NCBI GenBank assembly: GCA_002398365.1
Contig: DGYK01000018.1
Coordinates: forward strand, 1-27,978
Length of the DNA stretch: 27,978 nt
Direction of reading: 5' to 3'
Source: Flammeovirgaceae bacterium UBA5008
GTDB taxonomy: Bacteria; Bacteroidota; Bacteroidia; Cytophagales; Cyclobacteriaceae
The position numbers were made by a program, and so were the translations under genes. Within the stretch, counting starts at the first letter, position 1. Each line of letters opens with the position of its first letter. Positions 14,935 through 22,675 of the stretch are shown here, in pieces. Under the pieces are notes generated by a model that was not told the origin of the DNA, made no database searches, and was given only the letters and a program-made list of their open reading frames with translations.

Positions 14935-15660
14935 ATGAGGTTATCTCTGATTCTAATTTTTATAGTAATAGGTGTTAGCCCATTGATTGGCCAGACACTT
15001 TCTCAAAAGTATATTGAAGTAAGCGGCTTCTCTGAAAAAGAAATTACCGCAGACTATCTGGAGATATCGATTATCGTCAAGGAGAATGACAACATCAAAA
15101 AGGACAATGACTTCGCTATTCGCGAGAAAAACGTGCTTGATGCCTTAAAGAAATTGGGTGTCAATGAAGCGGATATTCGGTTGGAGAACTTCAATGTGTA
15201 TCGTTTCGGCTGGTCCAATTCCTCCAACCGCTATACGCTTTCCAAATCTTACATTGTGAAAGTGCGAAATATGGATTCCATCAATGAGTTTACCATTCGG
15301 CTATTCGAAGCGGGAGCAAACGATTTGGAAATTGTAAGACGCGTAAAAACGGATTTAGAAAAATACAAGGCAGAAGCCGTGAAGGAAGCTGTTGAAAATG
15401 CGCGCGCAAGGGCCACGTTAATTGCCACCACACTTAATGTTTCGATTGGCTTGCCTCTTTTTGTTTCCGAGTTGAATGAATATGAACGCGAGTCCAATTC
15501 ACCACAAGATAGGTTTTATGCTTATCAAAAGCTTCAATCAACAGGTGCTGTTCATCGTGGTGTTTCTGATTCAGCACCAATACCTTCCGATTCTAATATT
15601 GATATTCGCAAGATGAAAGTGAGTTATCGGGTGGTTATTCAGTTTGAAATTGTGAAGTAA
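14935..15660 (+). CDS. SIMPL-domain (DUF541) periplasmic protein
   Basis: A 241-aa exported protein. The N-terminus is a signal peptide (LSLILIFIVIGVSPLIG, cleavage near GQT). The rest is a SIMPL/DUF541 domain: an opening IEVSGFSEKEITADYLEISI, the segment YTLSKSYIVKVRNMD, and the typical helix AEAVKEAVENARARATLIAT. The domain is widespread in Gram-negative bacteria, where it sits in the periplasm or on the envelope; no enzymatic activity is established, though oligomeric channel-like assemblies and stress roles have been proposed. It lies 78 bp after one permease and 127 bp before the next, on the same strand, so a shared envelope role is possible but unproven. Confidence 0.88.
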   Translation: MRLSLILIFIVIGVSPLIGQTLSQKYIEVSGFSEKEITADYLEISIIVKENDNIKKDNDFAIREKNVLDALKKLGVNEADIRLENFNVYRFGWSNSSNRYTLSKSYIVKVRNMDSINEFTIRLFEAGANDLEIVRRVKTDLEKYKAEAVKEAVENARARATLIATTLNVSIGLPLFVSELNEYERESNSPQDRFYAYQKLQSTGAVHRGVSDSAPIPSDSNIDIRKMKVSYRVVIQFEIVK

Positions 15661-15787
15661 AATCGGCCATCGAAGCTCAAATTATCGCCACCTAAAAAAT
15701 AGTTGCCTGTTTCGTGCAACCTCTGGCATTAAGCGAAGTATATCTTCTTAACAACTCAAGAAAGTTTTACTATTCGCCACGCTTACT

Positions 15788-18175
15788 ATGCTTAAAAACT
15801 ACATAAAAATTGCTTTTCGCAATCTGATCAAACAAAAAGGCTACTCATTCATCAACATTGCAGGGTTGGCGACCGGAATGGCGGTGGCTATTTTGATTGG
15901 CTTATGGATTTGGGATGGACTGACGTATAACACGTATCACCCCAACTATAATCGAATCGCGCAAGTGTGGCAACACAATCTCTATAATGGACAGAAAGAA
16001 TCGCAAGTTTCTAATCCGTATGTGATGGGCGAAGAAATTCGCAATAAATATGGGAGCGACTTTAAATATGTGCTGCAAGCCACGTGGAACTTCACACGTA
16101 TCTTGACGGTAGGTGAAAAGAAATTCAATAAAAATGGTTATTACTTCGAACCGGAAGTAACAGAGATGCTTTCGCTCAAAATGTTGAAAGGCACACGTGA
16201 TGGGCTGAAAGATCCCTATTCCATCTTGTTATCAGAATCATTAGCGAAAACTTATTTTGGCGATGACGACCCCATGAATCAAGTGGTGCGCATCGACAAT
16301 AAATATGATGTGAAAGTGACGGGCGTGTATGAAGACTTGCCGTACAACACGTTCTTCCGAAACATGAATTACATTTTGCCTTGGGAGCTCTATCTGATCA
16401 GCAATGAGTGGATCAAGAAAATGGAAAATCCATGGGGCAGCAACTTCACACAAACCTTTGTTCAGATAGCCGACAATGCTGACATGGAGGTTGTGTCTAA
16501 AAAGATCAAAGATGTAAAATTCAATCAGCTAAAAGATGAAGGTGATCGTAAGTACAAGCCGGAGGTTTTTCTTCACCCCATGAGTAAGTGGTACCTCTAT
16601 TCTGAATTTCAAAATGGCGTTAACACCGGTGGTCGTATCGAACAAATTTGGTTGTTTGGTACCATCGGAGTATTTGTGTTGTTGCTGGCGTGCATCAATT
16701 TCATGAATTTGAGCACCGCCCGATCGGAAAAACGTGCGAAAGAAGTGGGTATTCGTAAGTCGATTGGATCAGTACGTTCTCAGTTGGTAAGTCAATTTTT
16801 TAGCGAGTCGTTGGTGGTAGCATTCATGTCATTTTTAGTCGCATTGCTGGCGGTGCAATTGATGTTACCTGCTTTTAACATTGTAGCTGATAAGCGTTTG
16901 TCTATTCCGTGGAGCAGTGTTCCGTTTTGGCTTTCAGGAATAGCATTTAGTTTGTTCACTGGCTTGGTGGCTGGTAGTTATCCGGCACTTTATCTTTCCT
17001 CATTCAATCCGGTAAAAGTTTTGAAGGGAACCTTTCGTGTAGGTCGTTTTGCTTCACTGCCGCGCAAGGTGCTCGTGGTGATTCAATTTGCCGTGTCCGT
17101 TATTCTTATTATTGGCACCGTTATCGTCTTCCGACAAATTCAATTTGCGAAAGACCGACCCATCGGCTACGACCGAAACGGATTAGTTCAAATGTTTATG
17201 ATCACACCCGAACTGCACAAACACTTTGAAGCTGTACGTAATGAATTAAAGTCCTCTGGTGCAATCATAGAAATGGCTGAGTCAGGTAGTCCTCCCACGC
17301 AAGTGTGGAATACCAATGGTGGTTTTGAATGGAAGGGTAAAGATCCGGCTTTGGCCGTTGATTTTCCCAACAACGCAGTTACGTTTGATTATGGCAAAAC
17401 CATTGGATGGCAATTTGTAGAAGGAAGAGATTTTTCACCTGAACACGCTACCGATTCTTCTGCGTTTGTAATCAATCAGGCAGCAGCGAAATTTTTAGGA
17501 TTTGAAAATCCGGTGGGCGAAGAGTTGAAGTGGAACGATAAATCGTACACGATTATTGGAGTTATCAAAGATATGGTGATCGAATCGCCTTATGAGCCTG
17601 CACGCGCAGCGTTGTTTCATATTTCAAAAGATGACGGCAATGTTATTTTGTTGAAGCTCAATCCGGCCAAAGGTTCGCACGAATCTATTGAGAAAATAAA
17701 AGCTATTTGTGAAAAGTATAATCCGGAAGCTCCCTTCGAATATCAATTTGTTGATCAGGAATATGCACAGAAATTTAAAGGAGAAGAACGCATCGGAAAG
17801 TTGGCCAGTTTCTTTGCAGGCCTCGCCATCTTTATCAGTTGTTTAGGAATTTTTGGCTTAGCATCTTTTGTTGCAGAGCAACGTGCTAAAGAAATAGGAG
17901 TGCGTAAAGTGATGGGGGCCTCGGTATTTGGTTTATGGAAAATGTTGTCAGGTGATTTTGTAGTACTCGTGCTCATCTCCTTTTTGCTAGCCGCGCCCGG
18001 GTCGTATTTTTTGATGGACGGATGGCTAGCCAAATATCAATATCGCACAGAGATTGCTTGGTGGATTTTTGTAGCGGCAGGGCTGGGAGCTTTACTCATC
18101 ACCTTGGCGACAGTAAGTTATCAAGCCATTAAGGCCGCCTTGTCTAATCCTGTGAAGAGTTTACGTACGGAGTAG
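15788..18175 (+). CDS. MacB/FtsX-type ABC transporter permease without prefix (795 aa)
   Basis: A complete duplicated permease that begins directly at the membrane part (MLKNYIKIAFRNLIKQKGYS), lacking the 75-90 residue prefix of the other three complete copies. TM1 is near 18-42; the first FtsX core begins near 287 (KEVGIRKSIGS); a fifth helix is near 430; the second core begins near 671 (KEIGVRKVMGAS). It ends in AIKAALSNPVKSLRTE. The lack of a prefix matches the lack of an adjacent padR gene, consistent with the prefix being tied to that regulatory pairing. It ends 4 bp from the convergent oxygenase stop. No ATPase gene is adjacent. Confidence 0.93.
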   Translation: MLKNYIKIAFRNLIKQKGYSFINIAGLATGMAVAILIGLWIWDGLTYNTYHPNYNRIAQVWQHNLYNGQKESQVSNPYVMGEEIRNKYGSDFKYVLQATWNFTRILTVGEKKFNKNGYYFEPEVTEMLSLKMLKGTRDGLKDPYSILLSESLAKTYFGDDDPMNQVVRIDNKYDVKVTGVYEDLPYNTFFRNMNYILPWELYLISNEWIKKMENPWGSNFTQTFVQIADNADMEVVSKKIKDVKFNQLKDEGDRKYKPEVFLHPMSKWYLYSEFQNGVNTGGRIEQIWLFGTIGVFVLLLACINFMNLSTARSEKRAKEVGIRKSIGSVRSQLVSQFFSESLVVAFMSFLVALLAVQLMLPAFNIVADKRLSIPWSSVPFWLSGIAFSLFTGLVAGSYPALYLSSFNPVKVLKGTFRVGRFASLPRKVLVVIQFAVSVILIIGTVIVFRQIQFAKDRPIGYDRNGLVQMFMITPELHKHFEAVRNELKSSGAIIEMAESGSPPTQVWNTNGGFEWKGKDPALAVDFPNNAVTFDYGKTIGWQFVEGRDFSPEHATDSSAFVINQAAAKFLGFENPVGEELKWNDKSYTIIGVIKDMVIESPYEPARAALFHISKDDGNVILLKLNPAKGSHESIEKIKAICEKYNPEAPFEYQFVDQEYAQKFKGEERIGKLASFFAGLAIFISCLGIFGLASFVAEQRAKEIGVRKVMGASVFGLWKMLSGDFVVLVLISFLLAAPGSYFLMDGWLAKYQYRTEIAWWIFVAAGLGALLITLATVSYQAIKAALSNPVKSLRTE

Positions 18176-18178
18176 CGA

Positions 18179-18796
18179 TCAAATAAAATGCGGTTGATCT
18201 AGAAGCCATCCGGTAATGCTGAGTCGCTCGCGTGTGGCAGGTAGCACTTCATGTTCGAGCAAATCGCTGCGAAAGCAAACGAGCCTTCCCGCCAAGGGTA
18301 GCACATCTTTCGTTTCGTTTTCGAGATAGATACGCAACTGACCACCGTCTGATTCTTTCCAATCGCTGTTCAGGTAACAGATCACTGAAAGTTTTCGGTG
18401 ATCTTCTTTTTTGAATTGGTCGAGATGGCGTTTGTAAAAAGTGCCAATTGGATAAATTGTTTGGTGCACTTCAAAGTCCTTCAAACTGAGATATAGATTT
18501 TGATTGACGAAGACAATCAATTCTTTCAGCTTCGATAGATAGACTTGCAGTGGAGGCTCTGCAGATTCGGGCTTAATCCACTGAATATAATCACCCCGAA
18601 TCGCTTCGTTGATTTGCTTTTCTTGGCTTTTGCCGATGCCGGCTTTCTTGAATTGTAACAAACCGTTTTTAAATCCGTCCAGTTCTTGGATATTATGTAC
18701 TTCTTCTAGACTTAAAAAGTCATCGATCACAGCATAACCCTTTTCGGCAATGCCATCGGCCAGTTGATTAAGTTGGTAGATAAATTGATCGTTCAC
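18179..18796 (-). CDS. 2-oxoglutarate/Fe(II)-dependent oxygenase (prolyl-4-hydroxylase type)
   Basis: A 205-aa double-stranded beta-helix dioxygenase. The iron triad is H124-x-D126 (in FYKRHLDQF) and H182 (LEHEVLP); R191 in RLSITGW is placed to bind the 2-oxoglutarate carboxylate. The block KLSVICYLNSDWKESDGGQL is typical of the EGLN/P4H group. Characterised bacterial relatives include a Pseudomonas prolyl hydroxylase acting on EF-Tu, so a protein prolyl target is plausible but not shown. The start is GTG: an in-frame TAA lies five codons upstream and there is no other Met in the protein. The 3' end is convergent with the permease, and the promoter region is shared with the divergent LEA14-like gene. 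Confidence 0.88.
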   Translation of the reverse strand: MNDQFIYQLNQLADGIAEKGYAVIDDFLSLEEVHNIQELDGFKNGLLQFKKAGIGKSQEKQINEAIRGDYIQWIKPESAEPPLQVYLSKLKELIVFVNQNLYLSLKDFEVHQTIYPIGTFYKRHLDQFKKEDHRKLSVICYLNSDWKESDGGQLRIYLENETKDVLPLAGRLVCFRSDLLEHEVLPATRERLSITGWLLDQPHFI

Positions 18797-18798
18797 TG

Positions 18799-18810
18799 CG
18801 TAAATTTACG
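18799..18810. promoter_or_regulatory. 12-bp perfect palindrome at the oxygenase start
   Basis: CGTAAATTTACG is its own reverse complement and ends 3 bp before the oxygenase GTG. On the minus strand it also contains TAAATTTA, one base off the -7 consensus TAnnTTTG. It may be an operator overlapping the promoter. Confidence 0.3.
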
Positions 18811-18884
18811 ATCGCTTTCCGCGAATGCGATTTTTGGAAGGAAGTATTTTGAACCGAGACGATAGAAAGTGCATCCGTAGGGCG

Positions 18885-18892
18885 TAACTTTG
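18885..18892 (+). promoter_or_regulatory. Candidate -7 promoter box TAACTTTG for the LEA14-like/kinase pair
   Basis: An exact TAnnTTTG match ending 7 bp before the ATG at 18900. No good -33 TTG lies at the expected distance (TTTTG at 18847-18851 is too far). If it is used, the leader would be only a few bases long. Confidence 0.35.
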
Positions 18893-18899
18893 AAATTCT

Positions 18900-19358
18900 A
18901 TGAGATTAAATCTGATAACTTGTTTTGTGATGGTTGCCTTGTGTGCACTTGTTTTTTCGTGTGCCCCCAAGGAACAGGTAGTGTTTAAGTCGATCAATAA
19001 TTTATTATTGGATGGCGACATGGGTGGTTCGCCCACATTGAAGGGCGATGCCCTATTTTTCAATCCCAACAAAATGCAAACACGCCTCAAGGAAATTAAA
19101 GTGGACGTGATGGTAGATGGCAAGAAGGCGGCTGAGGTAGATCAAATGATGGATATTGTCGTTCCTAAGCAATCGGACTTTACGGTTCCTATTCAGGCAA
19201 AGCTGGCGTTGCAAGACATGGGCCTGTTGGATGCGGTGATTGGCTTCTTCGGGGGCAAATCATATCAGGTTCAGTTTGTAGGATATATTCGAATTGTAAA
19301 GCATGGAGTTACTATTAAAGTTCCTGTGAAATATAACCAGGAAGTTAAGTTGAGATAA
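18900..19358 (+). CDS. LEA14-like lipoprotein
   Basis: A 152-aa lipoprotein. The signal (LITCFVMVALCALVFSC) ends in lipobox VFSC, with the lipidated Cys at residue 21. The mature part is a single beta-rich LEA14/WHy-type domain: LKGDALFFNPNKMQTRLKEI, a buried pair of strands, VPKQSDFTVPIQAKL, and a strand-rich end (YIRIVKHGVTIKVPVKYNQE). In plants and bacteria this fold is linked with desiccation and stress, but no catalytic role is known. The sensor kinase starts 18 bp after the stop on the same strand, so they are probably cotranscribed. Confidence 0.8.
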   Translation: MRLNLITCFVMVALCALVFSCAPKEQVVFKSINNLLLDGDMGGSPTLKGDALFFNPNKMQTRLKEIKVDVMVDGKKAAEVDQMMDIVVPKQSDFTVPIQAKLALQDMGLLDAVIGFFGGKSYQVQFVGYIRIVKHGVTIKVPVKYNQEVKLR

Positions 19359-19376
19359 AGCCGGGTTTCCCCAAAC

Positions 19377-20231
19377 ATGAACTCCCCTATTGTTTTCCTA
19401 ATTGGTTTGCTCATCATCGCCATTATTTGGTTAGTGGTTACCATTATCAAGCTGAAGACTAAAAACCGAATCATTACCATACAAGGAAAGGAAATTGAGC
19501 GGCAATTAGCCGAGCTCAATAAAAAAAGTGAAGAGCTAAAGGATATTATCAACCAAAATCAGCAAATCATCAGTTTGGTATCGCACGATTTGAAGGGCCC
19601 TTTCAATCGCATTTTTGCGTTGGTGCAATTACTTCAATTAACCTCTCAAAATCTTACAGTTGAGCAGCAGGAGTACATTGATAAAATACATCAAATAGTA
19701 GCAGACGGCCTTGGCATGATGCGCAACTTATTGGACAATCGTAAGCTTGAAGACAAGGGGATCACTTTAGTGCATGAGAAGTTGAGCTTGTCCACGTTAC
19801 TTCAAACACTAGTTAAGAATTATGAGATATTAGCTTCTAAGAAAAGGGTAACCATTCATTACCAATGCGAAGCTCCCGTTTATCTGGAAAGTGATAAAAG
19901 CTACCTGATTCGCATTTTCGAAAACTTATTATCAAATGCGCTGAAGTTTTCAGAAGGTAATAAAAACATTTATGTAAGTCTGACGGACAAAGATAGATGC
20001 ATCGAAGCAAAAATTCGCGATGAAGGCCCCGGCATCTCTCCGGAGGAAATTACTAAGTTATACCAAAAGTTTCAGCGACTGAGTGCCAGACCGACTTCCG
20101 GTGAGAGCTCAACCGGATTGGGATTATGGATTGTGAAAACAGTACTCGAAAAGCTGGGTGGAGAAATAGAATGCGAAAGTCAGGTGGGAGTAGGCTCGAC
20201 TTTTACAGTTCGATTAAAACCGACTAATTAA
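19377..20231 (+). CDS. Membrane-anchored sensor histidine kinase
   Basis: A 284-aa transmitter kinase with one N-terminal transmembrane helix (residues 5-25) and almost no periplasmic or extracellular part. A coiled coil (about 35-62) leads to the HisKA box VSHDLKGPFNR with phospho-acceptor H70. The ATP-binding domain shows the N box FENLLSNALKF (N183, N187), the G1 box DEGPGIS (215-221), an F box (KLYQKFQRL) and the G2 box TGLGLWIV (246-253). With no sensor domain, the input probably comes through the coiled coil, the membrane or a partner. It is in line with the LEA14-like gene and convergent with a lone receiver-domain gene, overlapping it by 8 bp. They may be partners despite opposite strands. 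Confidence 0.92.
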   Translation: MNSPIVFLIGLLIIAIIWLVVTIIKLKTKNRIITIQGKEIERQLAELNKKSEELKDIINQNQQIISLVSHDLKGPFNRIFALVQLLQLTSQNLTVEQQEYIDKIHQIVADGLGMMRNLLDNRKLEDKGITLVHEKLSLSTLLQTLVKNYEILASKKRVTIHYQCEAPVYLESDKSYLIRIFENLLSNALKFSEGNKNIYVSLTDKDRCIEAKIRDEGPGISPEEITKLYQKFQRLSARPTSGESSTGLGLWIVKTVLEKLGGEIECESQVGVGSTFTVRLKPTN

Positions 20232-20601
20232 AAAGATAATCATCATCATTGCCCTCTAATACGGCAGTGAGCGACTCAATCACACTTTCATCTTTAATTA
20301 CATAGTCGCGCACGCCTTTTTGAATGAAGCTCAATACCATGTTTCCATCATCCAGTGCGCTCAGCATAATAACTTTATGAGAGTCTTTGATTTGGCCTTT
20401 TATTGCTTCGAATAGCTCAATTCCGGTCATTCCGGGCAGCTTATAATCGACAATAAGAGCATCGGGTATTCCACTTTTAAGGGCAGCTAAAGCTTTCTCA
20501 GCCGAATCAAAATGAGTTATCTTATAACTAGGCTTAAGGCCAAGTGATTTCTTGATAAACTCTGCATAGATTAGGTCGTCTTCGATCAGGTAGATGTTCA
20601 T
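20224..20601 (-). CDS. Single-domain response regulator (CheY-like receiver)
   Basis: A 125-aa stand-alone receiver domain. The acidic pocket is E7-D8-D9 (YLIEDDL), the phospho-acceptor D52 (LIVDYKLPGMTG), the switch residue S81 (IMLSAL) and the conserved K103 (YVIKDE). There is no DNA-binding or enzymatic output domain, so it probably acts by protein contact or as a phosphate relay or sink. The frame extends to a TTG at 20607, but the ATG at 20601 gives the standard N-terminus MNIYLIEDD. It is convergent with the histidine kinase (8-bp tail overlap) and lies downstream of the YHS gene on the same strand. Confidence 0.9.
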   Translation of the reverse strand: MNIYLIEDDLIYAEFIKKSLGLKPSYKITHFDSAEKALAALKSGIPDALIVDYKLPGMTGIELFEAIKGQIKDSHKVIMLSALDDGNMVLSFIQKGVRDYVIKDESVIESLTAVLEGNDDDYLFN

Positions 20602-20687
20602 GGCCAAATGATAGAACCCTGCAATATAGCAACGATATTCTTTTTCGTCACGACCCGAACCATTAAAAATGAAGGAGTTCGATGAAC

Positions 20688-21131
20688 CTATTGGGTTTTA
20701 ACTGTTACCCAGTTGGCAGCGGCCTTAGAAATCAATTCAGCCTGTTTTTTATTCCACTCTTCGCGCACCTTTGTATTGTAATTAAGGTAGAGCTTTCCGT
20801 CAGCAATGGTCCACGCATCCGGTTGGGTTTCAGCTTTGTAGCCTCGGCTCATGCCAAAAGCGCAGTAGCCGCCAAATTGTGGAATGTATTTTTCGGGATC
20901 AGCTTTAAACAGTTCAGCGTTTTTGGTTGATACGAAGTGCCATTTTGCCGACTTATAATCTACCGTAAATTCAGCTTTACCTTTTTGAGGTACACTGTCT
21001 GTAAAATAGCTTACCGGATCATAGCCACGAATAGCGCCATCCTTGGTTGAAAAAACTTCTGGTTTTTGAGCCATAACGGCTAAAGATACAGCCGTCAATA
21101 GAATGGTAAAAGCGATCTTTTTCATATTCAT
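20688..21131 (-). CDS. YHS-domain secreted protein
   Basis: A 147-aa exported protein. The signal peptide is MKKIAFTILLTAVSLAVMAQ. The mature part holds a YHS domain: GYDPVSYFTD at about 37-46, then WHFVSTKNAELFKADPEKYI and FGGYCAFGMSRG at 86-97. YHS domains are small Cys-containing modules thought to bind metals, also found in copper-related and heavy-metal transport proteins; this one is a stand-alone periplasmic form common in Bacteroidota. The long frame opens at a TTG (21173), but the signal peptide begins at the ATG at 21131 (or 21125), so I shortened it. It lies 61 bp downstream of the FISUMP gene on the same strand. Confidence 0.87.
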   Translation of the reverse strand: MNMKKIAFTILLTAVSLAVMAQKPEVFSTKDGAIRGYDPVSYFTDSVPQKGKAEFTVDYKSAKWHFVSTKNAELFKADPEKYIPQFGGYCAFGMSRGYKAETQPDAWTIADGKLYLNYNTKVREEWNKKQAELISKAAANWVTVKTQ

Positions 21132-21192
21132 TTTTTTGTAAATATGAACAGGTCGCTTTTCTCCAATAGTCAAGTTGCGGACATTCCTCTAA

Positions 21193-22455
21193 TCAATCTT
21201 TCACACATCGGATCGACATACCGTCATTGGAAGTTCCAGTGCTTTTAGTGCGCAAAGAAGTCAAATTGTTAGTGAGGTAAAAAAACTCTGCCGACTGTGA
21301 ACTCCACCAATAGCCATCGGTTCCAATATCAGCAAATAACCCACTATTACTTAAACAGATGCGGCAGTAAGATCCTCCTGGCAAACCTGTAAATCCACTT
21401 TCATTGGTAGCGCCCTCATTGGGTGTAGCCCAAGTGGTAGATATAGCCTTCATTCTGCCGCCAGCCAGATCTAAGCCTCCCAGCGAACTTGCCAACGAAT
21501 ACCAATCACTGCTGGAGGCGATATGCCAACCCTGCATGCAAACATTTTTTGTGTTGGTCACCGTATATCCGTTGTAGAGATAGCCAAAGGTTGGCAAATT
21601 TCCTGCGTTGCCATTATAGACTGTGTAGGCACTTTCATTGGTGTTTTTAAAATCACTCTCCGCCAATGATGCTAACGAAGTGCCATCATTGAACTTCGTT
21701 ACTTTTAGATTTTCAGCCATCCAGGTTTTTAATCCAATCACTACTGTTTTGTATTTGTTCCCATCCACGTCAGTTACTTCCCCGTAGACAGGTGCCGGCA
21801 GCAACAAAACTTGAATTTCATTTCCATAAAATGTACCATGCTTATTAATTGCATAACCACGAACATAATAAGGCACACCCGATGTAAGCGAAGTGATGTT
21901 GTGAGAGAACTCTAGACTGCTTCCGGTGTCGGTATGTTTGTTTTTAGTGACATCCGGATTTTTGAAGGTGCTCCAGCATATTCCTTTTTCGAGTAACGGA
22001 TCAGTCCAACTATAATTTAATTTAATGGTCATCTTAGCTGAGTTTGCTGTTCGTTCAGTCGGATTTTGAGTAATTACCTCCGGAGTGATGAAAGCTAAAT
22101 CAAAAACGATCTGATTGCCGTAATAGGTCTTTCCGCCCAGCGTAACGTAAGCACGGATGTAGTATTTACCTACACTCAGTCCGTTGATTACAGTTTGAAA
22201 AGTGCCAGCCCCTGTTCCATCTTCCGAATTTTCAGATGTGTTTCCCAGTTCCGGGTTGGACATTCGGCTCCAGCAAACCCCGCGTGCCGTTATTTGATTA
22301 GCAAGCTCTGTTGTAATTTCTCCACCTGTTGTAAGCGAAGTAAGCGTAACGTCAGATACAGCGGTGGTTGTAATTTTTGGAGGATTCACACCCTCTTCTT
22401 TTGAACACGATGACAACACATAACCAACAAATGCAATCCACAAAAAGCGTTTCAT
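21193..22455 (-). CDS. FISUMP-domain lipoprotein with two FN3-like repeats
   Basis: A 420-aa surface lipoprotein. The signal peptide ends in lipobox LSSC (C18). Two beta-sandwich repeats follow (about 25-120 and 122-220), each with the pattern RGVCWS/KGICWS...NP...YYIRAYV/YYVRGYAIN...YGN. The C-terminal 200 residues are a FISUMP domain (Fibrobacter succinogenes major paralogous domain): VTDVDGNKYKTVVIGLKTWM, then AENL, then CMQGWHIASSSDW, GGS, GYWWSSQS and MSIRCVKD at the end. Such proteins are abundant on Bacteroidota and Fibrobacterota surfaces; binding or adhesion is suspected but not shown. The upstream region is shared with the divergent BamA/TamA-like gene. Confidence 0.9.
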   Translation of the reverse strand: MKRFLWIAFVGYVLSSCSKEEGVNPPKITTTAVSDVTLTSLTTGGEITTELANQITARGVCWSRMSNPELGNTSENSEDGTGAGTFQTVINGLSVGKYYIRAYVTLGGKTYYGNQIVFDLAFITPEVITQNPTERTANSAKMTIKLNYSWTDPLLEKGICWSTFKNPDVTKNKHTDTGSSLEFSHNITSLTSGVPYYVRGYAINKHGTFYGNEIQVLLLPAPVYGEVTDVDGNKYKTVVIGLKTWMAENLKVTKFNDGTSLASLAESDFKNTNESAYTVYNGNAGNLPTFGYLYNGYTVTNTKNVCMQGWHIASSSDWYSLASSLGGLDLAGGRMKAISTTWATPNEGATNESGFTGLPGGSYCRICLSNSGLFADIGTDGYWWSSQSAEFFYLTNNLTSLRTKSTGTSNDGMSIRCVKD

Positions 22456-22544
22456 AATTTAATGAGTTTATCAGCAAAATTGGGTAGAACGAAATGGAAA
22501 AGTGCTATATAAAATGGGTGTGAGCAGAATGTGTATTCAGAAAG

Positions 22545-22581
22545 TGTTGATTGATCTATGAACCGAATGACTCAATCAACA
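22545..22581. promoter_or_regulatory. Inverted repeat in the divergent FISUMP/BamA-like intergenic region
   Basis: TGTTGATTGA (22545-22554) and TCAATCAACA (22572-22581) form a perfect 10-bp inverted repeat with a 17-base spacer. Its right arm overlaps a second hairpin, GACTC (22569-22573) with GAGTC (22586-22590), so the two foldings exclude each other. It sits 90 bp from the FISUMP start and 95 bp from the barrel start, where a shared operator would be expected. Confidence 0.35.
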
Positions 22582-22675
22582 GAAAGAGTCGTTTATCGTA
22601 TAGGAACCCGACAAATTATCGTTGTAACCTTTTTCCAACTATCTTTCCAATTCTTTTCAAAATCAGATTGAGGTA

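Noticed and set aside
18177..18199. GATCAA/TTGATC between convergent genes as a terminator
   Set aside because: Only a 6-bp AT-rich stem lying partly inside the oxygenase coding end, with no T-run.
20688..20930. Plus-strand open frame opposite the YHS gene
   Set aside because: It is antisense to a clear YHS-domain protein and shows no domain of its own.
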